DNA of 64,000 nucleotides from Lasiodiplodia sp. COLG20 (GCA_009801085.1 VNWV01000015.1:248001-312000); one strand, 5' to 3'; counted from the stretch's first letter, positions 1-12,560 are shown. A program made the numbers and translations. The notes: a model not told the origin generated them from the sequence alone.

Positions 1-1
1 G

Positions 2-175
2 GCCGAGACGACGGGCTACGACTTCGTGTTGACGATGCTGGGCGGCATCGCGCCGAACGTGTGGGTCAAGACGGGGAATAGTGAGTTCACATCGGGCCGC
101 GGGCCGGCTAGTGCGCTAATCAAGGCTTGCTGTGCGGTAGGATTTTCTGATGCCACTGTTGCTGGTCTGAGGTAG
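2..175 (+). CDS. 3' end of an unrecognised gene (cut by window edge)
   Basis: An open frame enters from the left edge and runs to a stop at 173-175. The first 26 residues (reading ...TTGYDFVLTMLGGIAPNVWV...) look like real protein, with GC-rich codons; after that the composition drifts. A good donor (GTGAGT) lies at 81 with a branch-like CTAATC and an AG near 124, so the true last exon may be shorter and end a few codons after that join. I do not recognise the family. Confidence 0.3.
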   Translation, partial: AETTGYDFVLTMLGGIAPNVWVKTGNSEFTSGRGPASALIKACCAVGFSDATVAGLR

Positions 176-425
176 ATGGTGGAGTAATGGCTGGCACGGA
201 CATGTTGAGCATTGCAGGAGAAAACAAATAAGTTTGTGTTATTAGAGCATTCTAAGCACATGATCGGGGAAATGCCAACGACTGACAACACTGGCTTCAT
301 TAGCGTCCAGAAGAACTGTATCTTCAAGGCTAAACCCTCCTTTAATCTACCTGGCACGTAGCTACGTCTGTGGACCGCCCTAGGAATAAGGGTTTACTTC
401 AAAGCTCAGTGAAAGGAACCTGCCA
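176..425. other. gap without a supported gene
   Basis: About 250 bases between the two converging genes. Short open frames exist on both strands but none has protein-like composition. It presumably holds the two 3' untranslated regions. Confidence 0.4.
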
Positions 426-3400
426 TTACATCAACCATGCTACAAAAAGGACTACCGTTGAAAGCAACATAAGCGGCCAGAGCCGCTTGAATGCAACCCG
501 CTGTATCCATACCCAGACAACGAACTCGTACAATATGTGCTCGAGCATAGCTCGCAGGCAGAGGGTGAGGCCTACCGCGGCCATTGCGACTCGACTCCAT
601 GATGTTTGGAGGATTCTTAGGTGATAGTCTCGGACGTTTCCCACCAACCGTGTCAGCTTTTGTTTGAAATTTGTGATCCGCGCTTGCTCAAGCTGAGGTT
701 TCTCGACCCCAGCAAGTTCCGCCAAGTGATTGAGGATTCTCAGGGCCTCCTCTGGGCAAAATTTCAAGTCATACCCGAAATCCTCGTGAAATCTCGTGTC
801 TTCTGCTATTGCAGCCAGCTTTGTCCGGCCAATTGAGCCGCCTGCAACTACCAATTCGAGGATGGTGTAGATCAAGACATCTTGAAGCCGTGACACTTCT
901 TTCGGCTGAAATACGTTTCCTCGAATCCTCATGCCGCTTGATTTCCGCAACTGCCTCTCTTCCCAGCGAGAAACGGGGTCTGGGAAACCTGGTGAATCTG
1001 GCATTGGCACAGAGAAGCGACGGGGGTATTTGGCGTTCAGATGCATTTTTGCCCGGTGAAGCCCCGCTCTCAGCGATGCGTCGTAGTCTGTGAAATTATT
1101 GGCTGCGATCGCCATCAGGAGGACCATATCCACTCTTCCGAGGTCAATACTCCACGTGAGTGCAGTGAGCTGATCATCATAGGGTAAGAATGACGGCCCT
1201 GCATAGTCCAAACTCGCTCCCAAATAGAGCAATCTTCGTACAGCAACAAGTTCTTCGTCCCTGGAAATTGACGCCACTAGAAGTTCAGGACCCAGGAAAA
1301 GCCATCGATGGTAGGGCGGATGGCAGTAACTTCCCAAGCCCCTCTTATAAAGCTCCTTTGCAGAGAAATCCCTCAGGTCAGACTGGTAGAGGAGATTGCT
1401 TCGGCCATACTCCGAGTCGTATGCATGGTCAACGTGACAGTAATCGTACACCACCGAGAATACGAATTCATTTTCTTTTGGTTGGAGTAGAATAGTGTTG
1501 AGTAGTTCTTGCTCCTTCTCGAAGTCGATGGAATTTCCAGTCATTAATGGGTAGACCGGTATCATGATGTCTTGAACCGATAATTGAAGACCTTTTGCCT
1601 TTAACTCCTGAATTACAGGAAAGTTTCGAGCTTGGACGGCGACTTGATAGAGGGAGATGGGGTCGTCAGGATCATTGTTTGCAACTGTGTAGGGGTCATG
1701 ACCGGCATCAAGGAATGGCCGTAAGCATTTCGCAGTGCAGCAGGCATAGACCATGCGGAGGAAGTTTTGCCTCTTGCTATGGCTTGCAGCAAGGACCTCG
1801 TCGACAGTAGCGTTATAATCCAGATAGTCCTTTCCCGTAACGCGCCTCAAAGTTGCAGGAAATTGATCGCCGGACTCGTCGAGATGATACAAGTGTGACT
1901 TAATAGCAGTGCCAAACCGTGAATCCTCATAATTCAGTGCAGACAGCCACCATTTATCTATCGTATCTAGTTCCTCGAATCCGATTGAGTCTAGACAAGG
2001 ACAGACATGCTGCATGAAGAATCGGTAACCCTCGTCGTGTGGTGGGACAAGCATGGTCGGCCATTCATGAGGCTCTCCTAGGAAGCTGTTTGTAAAGTAC
2101 TGCATTGGTAAGGTCTCCCAGGTACCGCGATTACACACGAGCATAGGCTTTGACGGCTGATCTTCTCGATATGCGCCGCGGAGGTCAGCGGTATTGACAA
2201 AGCTGGAGGATTCAGACAGACTTTTGAAGCGAAAACAAAATTGTGTCACACGTTCGTCACTACCGCCGTACGATGCGGATCCACCGTAATCGCGTCTTGC
2301 TACCTACGGATAGTGAAGAATAAGCCAAGGCATTACTACTGACTACTGGAAATGGAGCCATACATACCAAGTAGTTTTTGCAAATTAGATGGAGATATTC
2401 AAGGGAGCAAGACGATGCAAGGATACTTCCGAGTTGGAGAAGATCTGCCCGTTCGAGCGAATTGAACAACTCTTCCGGAAACATACTTGGTACCCTCCGC
2501 TGAACGCGTTGCCATGTTGGTGAGCTGTTTGCGGCAATCGAGAAAAAGTGCTCGACCGAGAAAATGCCATCTGCCATCCATAGCTTCGGCTTAAACCGGA
2601 AGGCGACGCAATGCATTTGTGCATTCTCAGACGTGCCAATATGTCCACCTTTCGAATTCTCCACAACAAGCGTTCCGATGGGCAAGTCAAATATCTGGAC
2701 GTTCCAGCGTGGCAGCCGGTCTCGTCGCTGTGTCGCAGAAACTTGTGTCCTACAGCTTCCACGATGGCAGGCACTGGACTCCCCTTTACAAGGCGGTTGA
2801 ACGCGGCGCAAGCTGACATGCGTTGCAAGAACATGGTTTCGGACTGTCTCAACCGCTTGGCTGACGTTGTCGAATCTCGCGTTGATCATTGGTTCGAGAG
2901 ATTCAAAATTTCTCCGTATCTCGCGCACTAGTGCTGGTTGTATTTCGTCGATACTGGTCGATATGCTCTGCGTACGCGTGTCGATGGTGTGAAGTGTGGT
3001 TTGCGATTCATGTAGCTTCCAGCTTTGAGAAGTCAGGCCACTGTGAACTATGATTAGATGTAGGTACGCACCTGTCAAGATATCCTCGTATTCTATCAAG
3101 CTCTTTGATGTTGTTCTCGATCGAAGTTTCATACTTTGCAATCTCATTGTTAGAGAGTACCGTCTTCATCTTTGCGCTGAATTTAGAGCCATTTGATGTG
3201 GCCTGTGTGTGTAGAACGTTCAATCGGTCCGCGAGTTTCTCTAACGCTCTGAGTTCCGCCGTGATATCGTTCATGTTGGAATTCCACCATGTCCGTAGAT
3301 CTGGGGGTAATTCGTCATCGCGCATTCGGATGACGAAGGCGTGGACGGCAGAAAGCAATTCTTCAAGCCGTTTTACTTTTCGACAGAGCTCTCGGATACT

Positions 3401-3520
3401 TTCTGGCGCGCTCTTCATCTGACGGGTGAATCGAGATAGGGCAGTATAGCTCTTGAAACCGATCTCGATGAGAGTCGCAAGGCTGGCAGCCAGGCCTACC
3501 CCAGTCGAGACGGGATCCAT
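426..3520 (-). CDS. PigL_N-type N-terminal domain plus ankyrin-like protein with C-terminal membrane segments
   Basis: Three exons, introns at 3023-3071 and 2304-2367; the frame is kept across both and gives about 993 residues. The start at 3520 begins MDPVSTGVGLAASLATLIE, the pattern of the fungal N-terminal domain often annotated PigL_N, which heads many NLR-like and ankyrin proteins. It is followed by a helical stretch (to about residue 240), a conserved middle part (NVQIFDLPIGTL, FRFKPKLW), and ankyrin-like repeats, for example around ...LDAGHDPYTVANN... and ...LYLGASLDYAG.... The last 60 residues contain two hydrophobic helices, so the C-terminus is probably in a membrane. No NACHT/NB-ARC P-loop is visible. 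Residues roughly 235-265 read poorly and another frame is also open there, so a further intron or a frameshift is possible. A role in self/non-self or stress responses would be inference. Confidence 0.65.
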
Positions 3521-4472
3521 TGCGGCTTCGCACAAAAGTGATGAAGACAAGGCTGAATGAAGGAAGAAAGAGGGATGAATGACGGAGGCTACATTATGAG
3601 AGTTCATATCCCATTCAGCACTGGGCAGTGCAAGGCGTAAGACAGACGCAAGGTAAGCAGCCACGCATTGCGAAATCCAATCTTAGCTGTCCGCCCAGCT
3701 TGCGTTTGAGGCTGTGCCGCCAAACGATACAGCCGAAAAGTGACAGGCGTTGCCGCGCCTGCAACTGAGTTGAGAGAGCCAGTAGAAGAGCCCGAATTCC
3801 TAGATCACATGTCGAGGTGGAAATAATCGCCCAGTCCAACTGCCTGCAATCAAGCAGTACGCGACCCTAGTAAGGCAATACATCCGGCGCCACCTACCAC
3901 CCACGACCTTAAGTTTGACGGACTTATGCTGCCAGTGCAAAGTGCCCCATCGAGAGAGTGCGCGCAAGTCCCACCTCTCAGTGTAAAAGAAAATATTGGA
4001 CTGCAAGTGTAAAATCTCAGCAAATGCCATCTTACGTTTCGATTAGGTCGCGCAAAAGCCAACTTGTCGCAGACGGAGGAGTAGGATATGCTTTCCTGGT
4101 CCGAGGAAGATAAATGAGTGAAGAAAAGCTGTAGGGAACGCAACGTGAAATTGCCTAGTAATGGGTTCAAAGACAGCGTTGGCAAGGTGTGACTAAACAC
4201 ACCAATTTCAGATGTAGGTAGCTGAAGCTATCGTCCGGATGAGAATGTCGAATTAAAAATTCTACATACACGTCCGGACCATAGCTTCAGCCACCTACAA
4301 CATACAAGTTCGTTGTCATTTCAGGGACTCAGGACCCTGGAAATGAATGCAAATTGTATGCACTTAGTATTTACTCTACAATATCATTATCATGAATGCA
4401 ATGAATAACACAACATTCCCCTTTGCTAGTATTACATCTAGTGCAGTTGAGTTTCTAGGTTCCCTACTCCAC
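3521..4472. other. intergenic region with a foldback element
   Basis: No coding signal that I trust. It separates the 5' end of the PigL_N-ankyrin gene from the 3' end of the tannase gene. It contains the inverted repeat at 4213-4299 listed separately. Confidence 0.5.
4213..4299. repeat. imperfect inverted repeat (foldback / MITE-like)
   Basis: Left arm 4213-4241 and right arm 4271-4299 are reverse complements at 26 of 29 positions, around a 29-base A/T-rich loop. The arms share cores such as GCTGAAGCTAT and GTCCGGA. No open frame lies inside. A short non-autonomous transposon footprint is the simplest reading; a transcribed hairpin is the alternative. Confidence 0.7.
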
Positions 4473-6126
4473 CTAGGCTGAGCACGACCAACTGTCCCTG
4501 GAATTCTCACTTCCCAAGCCATCATAATTTGCCGTCTGCGGATAGGGGCAGAGAATCCTTTCCAGAACATTGCCGTTAGCGTCGGCATCGCTCTTCGCCT
4601 CCAGCACCGTCGGTACGATACCCTTCTCAACCCAATCGACCAAGCTGTAAAACGTGTGATCCGGCAATGCGCCTGCGCCGCCAGAGCAGTGGCCCACGCC
4701 CGGTGCTTCAAAGAATCGGAAGTAATCCTTAACGCCTGGGTCCCCGGCAGTGACGGCGTCGTAGTAGTGTCTCGTGTTTCCAAAGGGGATGATTTGGTCG
4801 GCCTGTTTATTTAGTCAGTATTGGATATACGGATAGTGTTACGATGAAGGATGATCAGAGTGAATATGTGGGTTGGTAGCGATGAAATAAAGTGAGCCTC
4901 ACCAGTCCGTGATAAGTGATCATCTTGCCCCCAGCGTTGCGGAACGCGGTGAGGTTGCTGTCGTTTGTGCCAATGATTGAAGTGTACTCCCTGATTGCAG
5001 CATGGTACACGTCCAAGTACTGCTCTCTTGTCATGTTCGAGTAGTCGAAGTCCGGATCCTTCATGACAAAGTAGGACATCCAATCCGTAAACAGAGCCTG
5101 CGGTGCTCCAGTACACGTGCCGTTTGCACACGACGTACCGCCCACACCATCAAACCTGGTCATATTTGCCTGGTAGCCTGGCATGTACCACGGGGCGGTC
5201 CCGTTCGTGCCCGTCCAGACTGCATCCGCCGCAACGGCAGCGGCCTCGGTAATCTGGAGAGTCTGATTGGTGTCGGCGCAGGTGATTGAGGTGCCGACCA
5301 TCGTGTACGGATCGAACTTGCAGCCGTCGATGTCCGAAATGACTCCATCGACAACCCCGTCGAGGCTATCACAAGCATCGATAGCAGCAGTCGTGAGCGC
5401 GTCGAGCTCGCACGGGTGCGGATACGCGCCGAACTCGTTCAAGACCTGCTGAACCCAGAAGTCTCCAACAAAAAACTCGTTCCAGTTGAACGCCGGCGCC
5501 GACGCATGGATGCCATCAAACAGCGTAGGGTAGCGTTGGGCCAGCATCATGCCCTGGCGGCCGCCCTGCGAACACCCACTCCAGTACGCGTACTCCGCCT
5601 CCCGCCCGTAGAAGCTGCGGACCACATCCTTCGCGATCACCGTGCCGTCAGCCAGACCGCGGGACGCAAAATCCTCAAGGATGTAGAGGTTCACGTTCCC
5701 AGGGCTGAGCAGCGCCCAGGCCTGCGCGTCCTCGCTCGGCAGCCCGCCGTTGATCGTGACGCCGGCGTAGCCCTCGATGACGGCACCGGCCATGCCCATG
5801 TTCGAGAGCGGGAACATGCCCGCGACCATCCCGCCGCCGCCGATGGCTTGCAGGCGCCCGTTCCATGTTGTGGTTGGCAGCCAGATGTTGGTGAGGAGCG
5901 TGTCGTTGCGGCCCGGGTGGGTGTGGGCGACGGTGACGTTGCAGAAGTTGAGGTCGGTGCCGGTGAGCGTGGGGTGGCCGAAGAAATAGTCCCTGCGGAC
6001 GGTCGTGGAGTAGTTCTGGACGAGGTTTGCCTCCACGGAGAGGATTTCAGCGCCGAAGAAGGGTGATACGGAAAGCGCGGCGGTTGAGCAATTAAGCACG
6101 GAAGAGATATTCCCGCTGAGTGCCAT
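4473..6126 (-). CDS. tannase / feruloyl esterase family hydrolase
   Basis: Two exons with an intron at 4803-4902, about 517 residues. The fold is the tannase family of alpha/beta hydrolases, which split ester bonds of gallic or hydroxycinnamic acids. The nucleophile elbow WSGCSQGGRQG carries the paired Cys-Ser, and the C-terminal GVGHC carries the paired Cys-His, matching the CS-D-HC signature. The join across the intron restores YHGLADQIIPFGNT, where the catalytic Asp is expected. I chose the ATG at 6126 (MALSGNISSVLNCS) over an upstream in-frame ATG because family members begin close to the first Cys. I see no clear signal peptide at this start. The substrate cannot be told from sequence. 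Confidence 0.88.
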
Positions 6127-6991
6127 TGTGATAGGTGGAACGAGTGTGGGACAGAGAGATTGACGAATGAAGGAGTGAAGACGATGCTGTGGACATTGAA
6201 GGCGTTTAAAAGGCAGTTGAATAGGGGAAAAGTACAAGTTGTGGAGGTGATCTCGTATTTCACCGTTCTCGTATATTCGTGTTCGCAGCTAATAAACGGC
6301 TGACAATGAAGGGTTCCAATTGCGACCCCTTTCAGTCTTGCCCTTTTGTTCACTGGACAGTAGAAATGGATTTCCGCGTATTCGTTGAGCAGGACTTCAT
6401 ATACGCGTAGAGGTTAGTGTTGATCCACTTATTCTTCCTGAATGCGGATACGGATACGCGTATACTGAAGGCTCCCATTAAAACGTGCTTTACGCGCAGC
6501 CTACTCGTCCTTGAATTTCTTTCACACTTTCGTAGAATCATATCGTAACACGAAAGCTACATACGAGATCTCGACGTTCGAGATGTTTCACATGCAAGGG
6601 TAGGCACATTAGCGTACTCTGGTCTTGACTTTGCTCGCATTTTCTCAGAGTGAAAAGCAAAACTTTGGTTTCAGCAACTACCGTATCTCGGAATGTAAAT
6701 TCACGTGTGGAAAGCTGTCTTTGATTTAATTCAGTGATTCGACAGGACCACAGCTGCAGCACAGGCTCACAGTAAGCTTGATGCTACAAAACTCAATAAA
6801 CTCGCGCTGGGTTAGGTAAAAATTTCAAGATCTGTAACAGTGTTCAGCTGTTTGTTTTATGCAGTTGATATAAGTTAAATACATCGGAACGTGGGATATG
6901 TGAGAGTACTAATGCGATCGCAATTACATGGTAGGCTAAATTACAAGAATAGATGTACTAGCTCCAATACTACAAAGCAAAATCACCAAGA
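6127..6991. other. intergenic region
   Basis: Promoter side of the tannase gene and 3' side of the carboxylesterase gene. No supported coding sequence. It carries two TACGCGTA-containing words near 6398 and 6455. Confidence 0.5.
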
Positions 6992-8667
6992 TTATACCAT
7001 CATGCTCAATTCCCACCAAGCGCAACGCTCATTAGCCGCAATATCGGTGGTCTTGACGATGCCACTAGTGTCAAAATTGACAGCAACGGCCTCAGACCCA
7101 TATACCTCCATATCAGGGACCCCAGACACTGTAGTGGTCGGTTTCCCGGTGGTGATAAAGGAGATGATGTAATCTTGCAGTGCGTCCGCGATAGTGGAGT
7201 TAGCCACAGCCACCGAGCCGTACCACGTGTAAGAGTAGTCGGACCCGTGAATGGCCGGCTCGACGGCAAAGTTGTAGGCATAGGAATTATTAGCATAAGC
7301 AGAGGCCAAGGCCCCGGCATTGCAGTTGATGATGGAGTCGGCGACGGTGCGCGATGCACGAGCCGAGGTGGTATTGTAGAACGAAGTGTTGTAGACGGGC
7401 GGATACAACGTGTCCTTGATGTGGGCTAGAACATCGGTGGCAGTGTTTGGGAAATAGTCCGAAAGGAAAGTGTTGTAGTCGGTCAGGTTGGTGGGAACGA
7501 AGCCATAGCCTTCGTTTGCCGCGTGGCCGACTATGAAACTGACGTTGGGGTTGAATTGGCCGTGGGTGAGAAGTTGCTTGGGGTCCGCGGTGATGAGGTC
7601 GCCGTCAACGGATGGGCCATAGATGTATTGACCGAGTGGAGCGGCCGAGATTGCTTGCGAGTTCGCTTCTAGCAGTTGTTCAGATGAAAGAGCGCGGAGT
7701 TCAGCGAGGGAGCTGGCGTTGGCGGCCCCGAGGAAGCTTTGAAACGCGGTCTCGAGATAGTAGGACGACTGCGATGTCATGATCCAGGCAGGAGACTGGG
7801 GAATAGCCCTTTGGAAAGGAACAGAAGCTTTACCACCATAGGCCTAGAGCAATGAGTGAGCATATACGACCAGCCGTAATCTCTAGGACTGCTTACGGTA
7901 ACGTGGTGGACAATAGATCCAGCACCGGCAGACTCGCCCATGACGGTAACTTGGTCTTTGTCGCCGCCGAAGAGATGGATGTGTTGTTGAACCCACTCCA
8001 GAGCCATGCGCTGATCAAGCAGACCTGCATTTGCGGTACCATCCTTCTGGAATGAAGGCCCCGCAAGCCAACCGAAAGCGCCCAACCGGTAGTTTATTCC
8101 AACAACGATCATGCTGTCCGAGCTCTTAGCAAGCAGATAAGACGGATCGCTGAAGTAGATCTTGGATCCGACAACATATCCGCCGCCGTGGATGTGCACA
8201 AGGACTGGAGCGGAGCTGTTGCTCTCGAAGACCTTTTTCGGCACGACCACGTCGAGTAAGAGGCAGTCTTCCGTTTCCATGGGGTCAAGTCCCGTCGAAC
8301 CAGTGCCAGCGACAACACCTGGTACTGCGGGACTCAATGCCAACCATGCCGGTGCTGCCTGCGGACATATACCTCCACGTTTACCATCATTGACGATGGA
8401 GCGGTTGACGGAAGGGAGCTGCGGAGCTCTGAACCGGAGATCTCCGAGTGGAGGTTCGGCGTAGGGAATGTTCGAGAAGTTGTAGTAGTTTCCACCCTGT
8501 TCAGGGAGGTTAGTCGAGCCAAGGACAGGGCTTTCACTGGTGCAGACCTTGATGACAGATCCCTGATGTAGTTCGTAGCCAAGATCAACAACTGGTGCCG
8601 AGGTGTTTTGCGCCTGCACGAGGCCAAAAGTAAGAGCGAGTGTCTTCAGAAGAATTTGAACATGCAT
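6992..8667 (-). CDS. secreted type-B carboxylesterase
   Basis: Two exons, intron 7844-7896, about 540 residues, the usual length for the family. It starts with a signal peptide (MHVQILLKTLALTFGLVQAQ). The oxyanion motif HIHGGGYVVG, the nucleophile elbow GESAGAG, the acidic residue in GHAANEGYGF and a candidate catalytic His in HGSDYSYTW are all present and in order. Many N-x-S/T sites fit a secreted glycoprotein. It would hydrolyse carboxylic esters outside the cell; the substrate is unknown. It lies next to the tannase in the same orientation, so the two may both act on plant-derived esters, but they have separate promoters. Confidence 0.9.
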
Positions 8668-9760
8668 CTTGATTTAGCTCAGTGAGGTAACGAACGAAAG
8701 AAATGAAGGATTTGTCTGTCAAAGTTGAAATCGACTTGTCGGTATATTTATAAGGAGTATACCCGTAGAGTAAGCTAGTTTGGCAAGCACCGCACCCCCT
8801 AAAGGCTCTCGTTTTAGCTCGTGTTCGCTTTCACCCGTATATCATGAACTGAGAACCACAAATCGCTCGTCTACTTGAGTGCTAAGACAGCTTGAGCCTT
8901 TTATTGACGAGTCATTTATCAGAAGCACCAAGGCATTCTCACACGAGGCCGCCTAGATCGCCAACTGTCCACAACGTCATGGGTCATCCAGAGCGTTTGT
9001 ATTCGTCATTCATGCATTTTGTTTGTTGCATGTAGTATTGCATATGAGACATTGGAGTATGTGAGTAAATAGAATTCTATAGTTCATACATTGGATATGC
9101 CTAAGTGTAGCAGGGTCCGACAGGCCATCGAAGATATGCCTTGGTGGGGGTTACCTGATGAACCCTTTGACATGTCGGTGTTGAGACAGCAGCCGAACAC
9201 GGCAAGATTTGCTTTGCGCCCTTGAGGGCTCGTTCGCCCTGAGAAGAGCGGTGAAACATCGATCAGAACGATAGAATTAAAAGCGATCGATGAGAGAAAC
9301 ACGGATACGCGTATACGCGTACTCGCTCGAAAGTCGGTATTGAACAGGTGGACATTGCAGTCGAAGGCTTGCGCAAAGTATAGTAGGGAGCCATAATAGA
9401 GGATTAACGTGTCCAAAAGATGATGGGACAGGTCAAAGCCCCTGGCATTGTTGAGTGGGAGGGTGGGGCTGGATGGATCCTGTCGGAGTGTCGGTTGAGG
9501 CGAGTCAGATGCAAAGAGGGTGTGATGGTCATGCAGCCACAAGTTAGTCTATTTGAATACGTTCAGTGCGCACCGCGATGGTGTATGTTCTATATTGTGG
9601 AGAAAATTGTGGAGGCAAGCGACGAGAGATATTCTGCGTGGTACATTTACCAAGGTGCACCGCTGTTCTTTACCATATATCATTTCGTATACCAATTTCT
9701 TCGTTTCGACATCAAACATGTAGCTGACCTCTTTTTTTTTTTGAAGCCCTCATTGCACAT
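8668..9760. other. intergenic region
   Basis: About 1.1 kb upstream of the carboxylesterase and downstream of the exchanger. Open frames on both strands between 9084 and 9940 overlap each other antisense and have no recognisable domain, so I do not call them. A T-run at 9731-9742 and a doubled ACGCGT near 9308 are the only notable words. Confidence 0.5.
8743..8752 (-). promoter_or_regulatory. TATA-like element of the carboxylesterase gene
   Basis: On the minus strand the stretch reads TATAAATATA, about 80 bases before the ATG at 8667, a plausible core-promoter position. Confidence 0.4.
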
Positions 9761-11844
9761 CTATACTGTACCAGTGAGGGTTAACGCAACATTAGTTATT
9801 ACGCTTGTACTCCAAAGTGCAATCAGTCCCCAGCCAACTCTCTTATCCATGCGCCAGTTATTGAACGGCACTACAAAGAGCAGGCCAACCAGAACCGTTA
9901 AAAGCGTCGCACCACTGATTAGCAACGTCGCTGAAACGTGAAGGGCATAGGATCCGCGTGGAACGAGAAATCCCGGAGAACCTTTCGGCATATCCTTGAA
10001 GATGGCGAATAGACCACCGATACCAATGCCAAGGAGGATGTTCAACATTGGACCTCCAAGGGAAGCACTCATAGCCATAACTGGAAGACCACGGCGGGCA
10101 ACGCTGGTGTTGGCGACGAGGTCGTTGGACGAGTTCCCCACCGCAAATACAGTCAATCCCAACAGAGCATCGCTCACATCCAGTATGACACCAAATGCAA
10201 CCAAGACGCCTACGAGCTCCGACGCAATCATGGATATCCAAGCGACGGACAGAATGAATCCGAACAAGCAGAGCGGCCCCCGGGAAGCAGGTGGTAAGGA
10301 CGAGGATGTCGTTCGGAGTAGAACTGCCAAACAAACGAATGAGAAGAAGATGGAAGGGAGGAAGTATCGAAATAGGTCCTGCCAGTTGAAGTTGTTGGAG
10401 ACGTTCGCCCAGATGAGGGTGGCCAAAAAGAGGGGCCCCAGTACGAGCTGAATGCAAACGAGCATGCGACTGCATTCTTCATGAGACCCAACTGGCAATT
10501 CCACTATAGTCGGGCTTTTCGGAGGGTTCACTATAGTTGGGCTTTTCGGAGGGATATCAACGGCCCCAAGAGAGATGGTTTCCATATCGTCTCCGTCCTG
10601 AGACATTGCTGTTGAAGCGCCCGCAGCAACTGCATCCTGCTCTGGTGCTCGTATTTGGTCCTCGATGAAGGCTCCCGTGGAGTGCTCCACCTCTATGATA
10701 TCCGGATGTGACTCCCATGACGGAATTGTCAAAAGCAGGATGTAACACATGGGTAACATGAGGCCTCCTGCGAATTTCCCCCATATGCTCTTCCACCGAG
10801 ATGATTTTGAGCTAATGTCTCCGCTCTGATCTCGATCTTTACCTTTTCCAGCAGCTACATCACCGTCTGGTCTTGTGATTGCTTGATCTTCAGGGTGTAC
10901 GGCATCGTCTAGAGTGGATGACAATTGGTCTTGATGAGACCATGCACTGTCGCGCTGCAGCAGCGCAGTAGTCTCATGTGCCAATTCGTCATCTCCGGGG
11001 CAACTATTGGACTCTGGGTCCAAAGGAACTGTGTCATTTTGGCGCCGTGACATGTACCAGTGCCAAGAGACAACGAAAACAACATAAAAGACATAGTAGC
11101 CCACCAAGCTTCCACACTCCCAAGCTTGCAGCTCACCATCGGCGACGAAAGCTATAGTCATAGTAGCCGCAACAGCAAAGAATCCAACATCCCGAGCGAA
11201 ACTCATCCTCGGGACAGAGAATGGGTGGATAATTGCGACGGATCCTATGACCACAGCCTCGATGAATGAAGCTGCACCAAGCAATTCTCCGATGGCAAGG
11301 CTGCCATTGTGAGATGTCATGGCGGCAAATGTGGAGAAAAGATCGGAGCTTCCGTTACCGAATGCGAAAAGCGTGACGCCCGCCAGCGTTTCGCTCATTC
11401 CCAACGTATGGGCGATGGTGCGCAGATTCGGGGAGAGAAACTCTTCTGCCACGATCGCCATGGTCCTGAAGAGGACTCCAAGCCACAAGGCCAGCAAGGC
11501 GAAAGCGAAGAGCTGTATGCTACGTGGCAGGCAATAATACAGCCTCAGATAAGGGATCAGGCTTGCATCTTTCTGGCCGCACTCGGCGCGGACAAAGAGG
11601 CATTGATCAGGAGCAGAATGAAGCAGATGGCATCTTCAGCATCGTCAGATCTCCAATCCGAAGCTTTGAAGCACGGCACATACCTGTCCTCTTCGAACGG
11701 ACTGGCGGGTGTAACATCCAGTGGCGCGTTGTGCACGGACGCGATTCCCAACCAAACTATCATTAGCAAGAATATCGGCCACAGTCGAATCGCCGCATTT
11801 CGGAACCGGGTTCGATATGTATGAAAATTACGCATCGTGGGCAA
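9761..11844 (-). CDS. Ca2+/cation antiporter (NCLX/CaCA-like)
   Basis: Two exons joined over an intron at 11634-11683, about 677 residues. The join produces the conserved lumenal segment CHLLHSAPDQCLFVRAEC followed by YLRLYYCLP, typical of fungal vacuolar/endomembrane sodium-calcium exchanger relatives. Both alpha repeats are visible: FAFGNGSSDLFSTFAA in the N-terminal half and VFAVGNSSNDLVANTS in the C-terminal half. Each is flanked by hydrophobic helices, with a long hydrophilic loop between them. It should exchange Ca2+ or another cation across an internal membrane. The loop contains an in-frame 27-base tandem duplication (10502-10555). Which organelle and which counter-ion cannot be read from the sequence. 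Confidence 0.88.
10502..10555. repeat. 27-bp tandem duplication inside the exchanger gene
   Basis: Two adjacent 27-base units differ at only a few positions and encode PPKSPTIV twice in the cytosolic loop. The frame is preserved. It looks like a recent slippage duplication in a region under weak constraint. Confidence 0.85.
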
Positions 11845-12560
11845 CGGATGTATCGGTGCGTGGTGTGTCTGGACTGTTGAGAGAATCCTTCAGTCCAGTA
11901 CGCGATCAGTACAGCGCAGTCGTCGCGACCGGCTCGAGGTGACGTGTACAGCCAAGCTCGGAATAGGCGCAGCAGCTTTCGTACTCGTATAGAAATGCGA
12001 TCGGATAGAAAGCTATTGCATCATCGGACCTACTACCCATGTACGGCTAGCTTGAACGATGATTGATTCTTAGTATTGCGTTTATTTCGACCTACGTAGT
12101 TTGTCAATGTTTTCTTTATGTACAAAAAGTCCTCACTACTTGTCGGTTAACGCCGAGGAGAGAAAAACTGATCACCGAGCCAGCATTTCTTTTTTGCCCA
12201 ATCGCGGAAGGTACTGAGCCTTTTTCAATGCATATAAAGGTGATGCAGTTTTCTCGCAGAAATTCTTAAGACGATTAATGGTTGGACTCGGAGGAAGCGG
12301 ACCTCTAATACCCCGTACGCCATTGGCTTACAACCTGAACTAGTGGGTCGTCGGCCCCGACGCCGGTTCTTCGGGTCTCCGAGACACCGAAACACCGACC
12401 CCCCGCCTATGTTTCGCTGAGGAGATGCTGCAAACGGCGTGATTCATGGAACAGAGTAGGCTCTTATATATAAAGTCTAAAGTGCACTTCTGGGGGGTCT
12501 CTATTTACTACCATACATCCCTCAACAAAATTTAATTCGACAATCAAATCCCGTTTCACA
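11845..12560. other. divergent promoter region
   Basis: Lies between the 5' ends of the exchanger (minus) and the DUF1772 gene (plus). No coding signal. It holds a TATA element at 12465-12475 and GC-rich stretches near 12340-12410. Confidence 0.5.
12465..12475 (+). promoter_or_regulatory. TATA box of the DUF1772 gene
   Basis: TATATATAAAG about 86 bases upstream of the ATG at 12561, followed by a C/T- and A-rich leader. Position and sequence fit a core promoter. Confidence 0.5.

Noticed and set aside
5416..6066. Long plus-strand open frame over the tannase gene
   Set aside because: It is the antisense shadow of GC-rich tannase coding sequence and has Arg/Ala-rich, domain-free composition.
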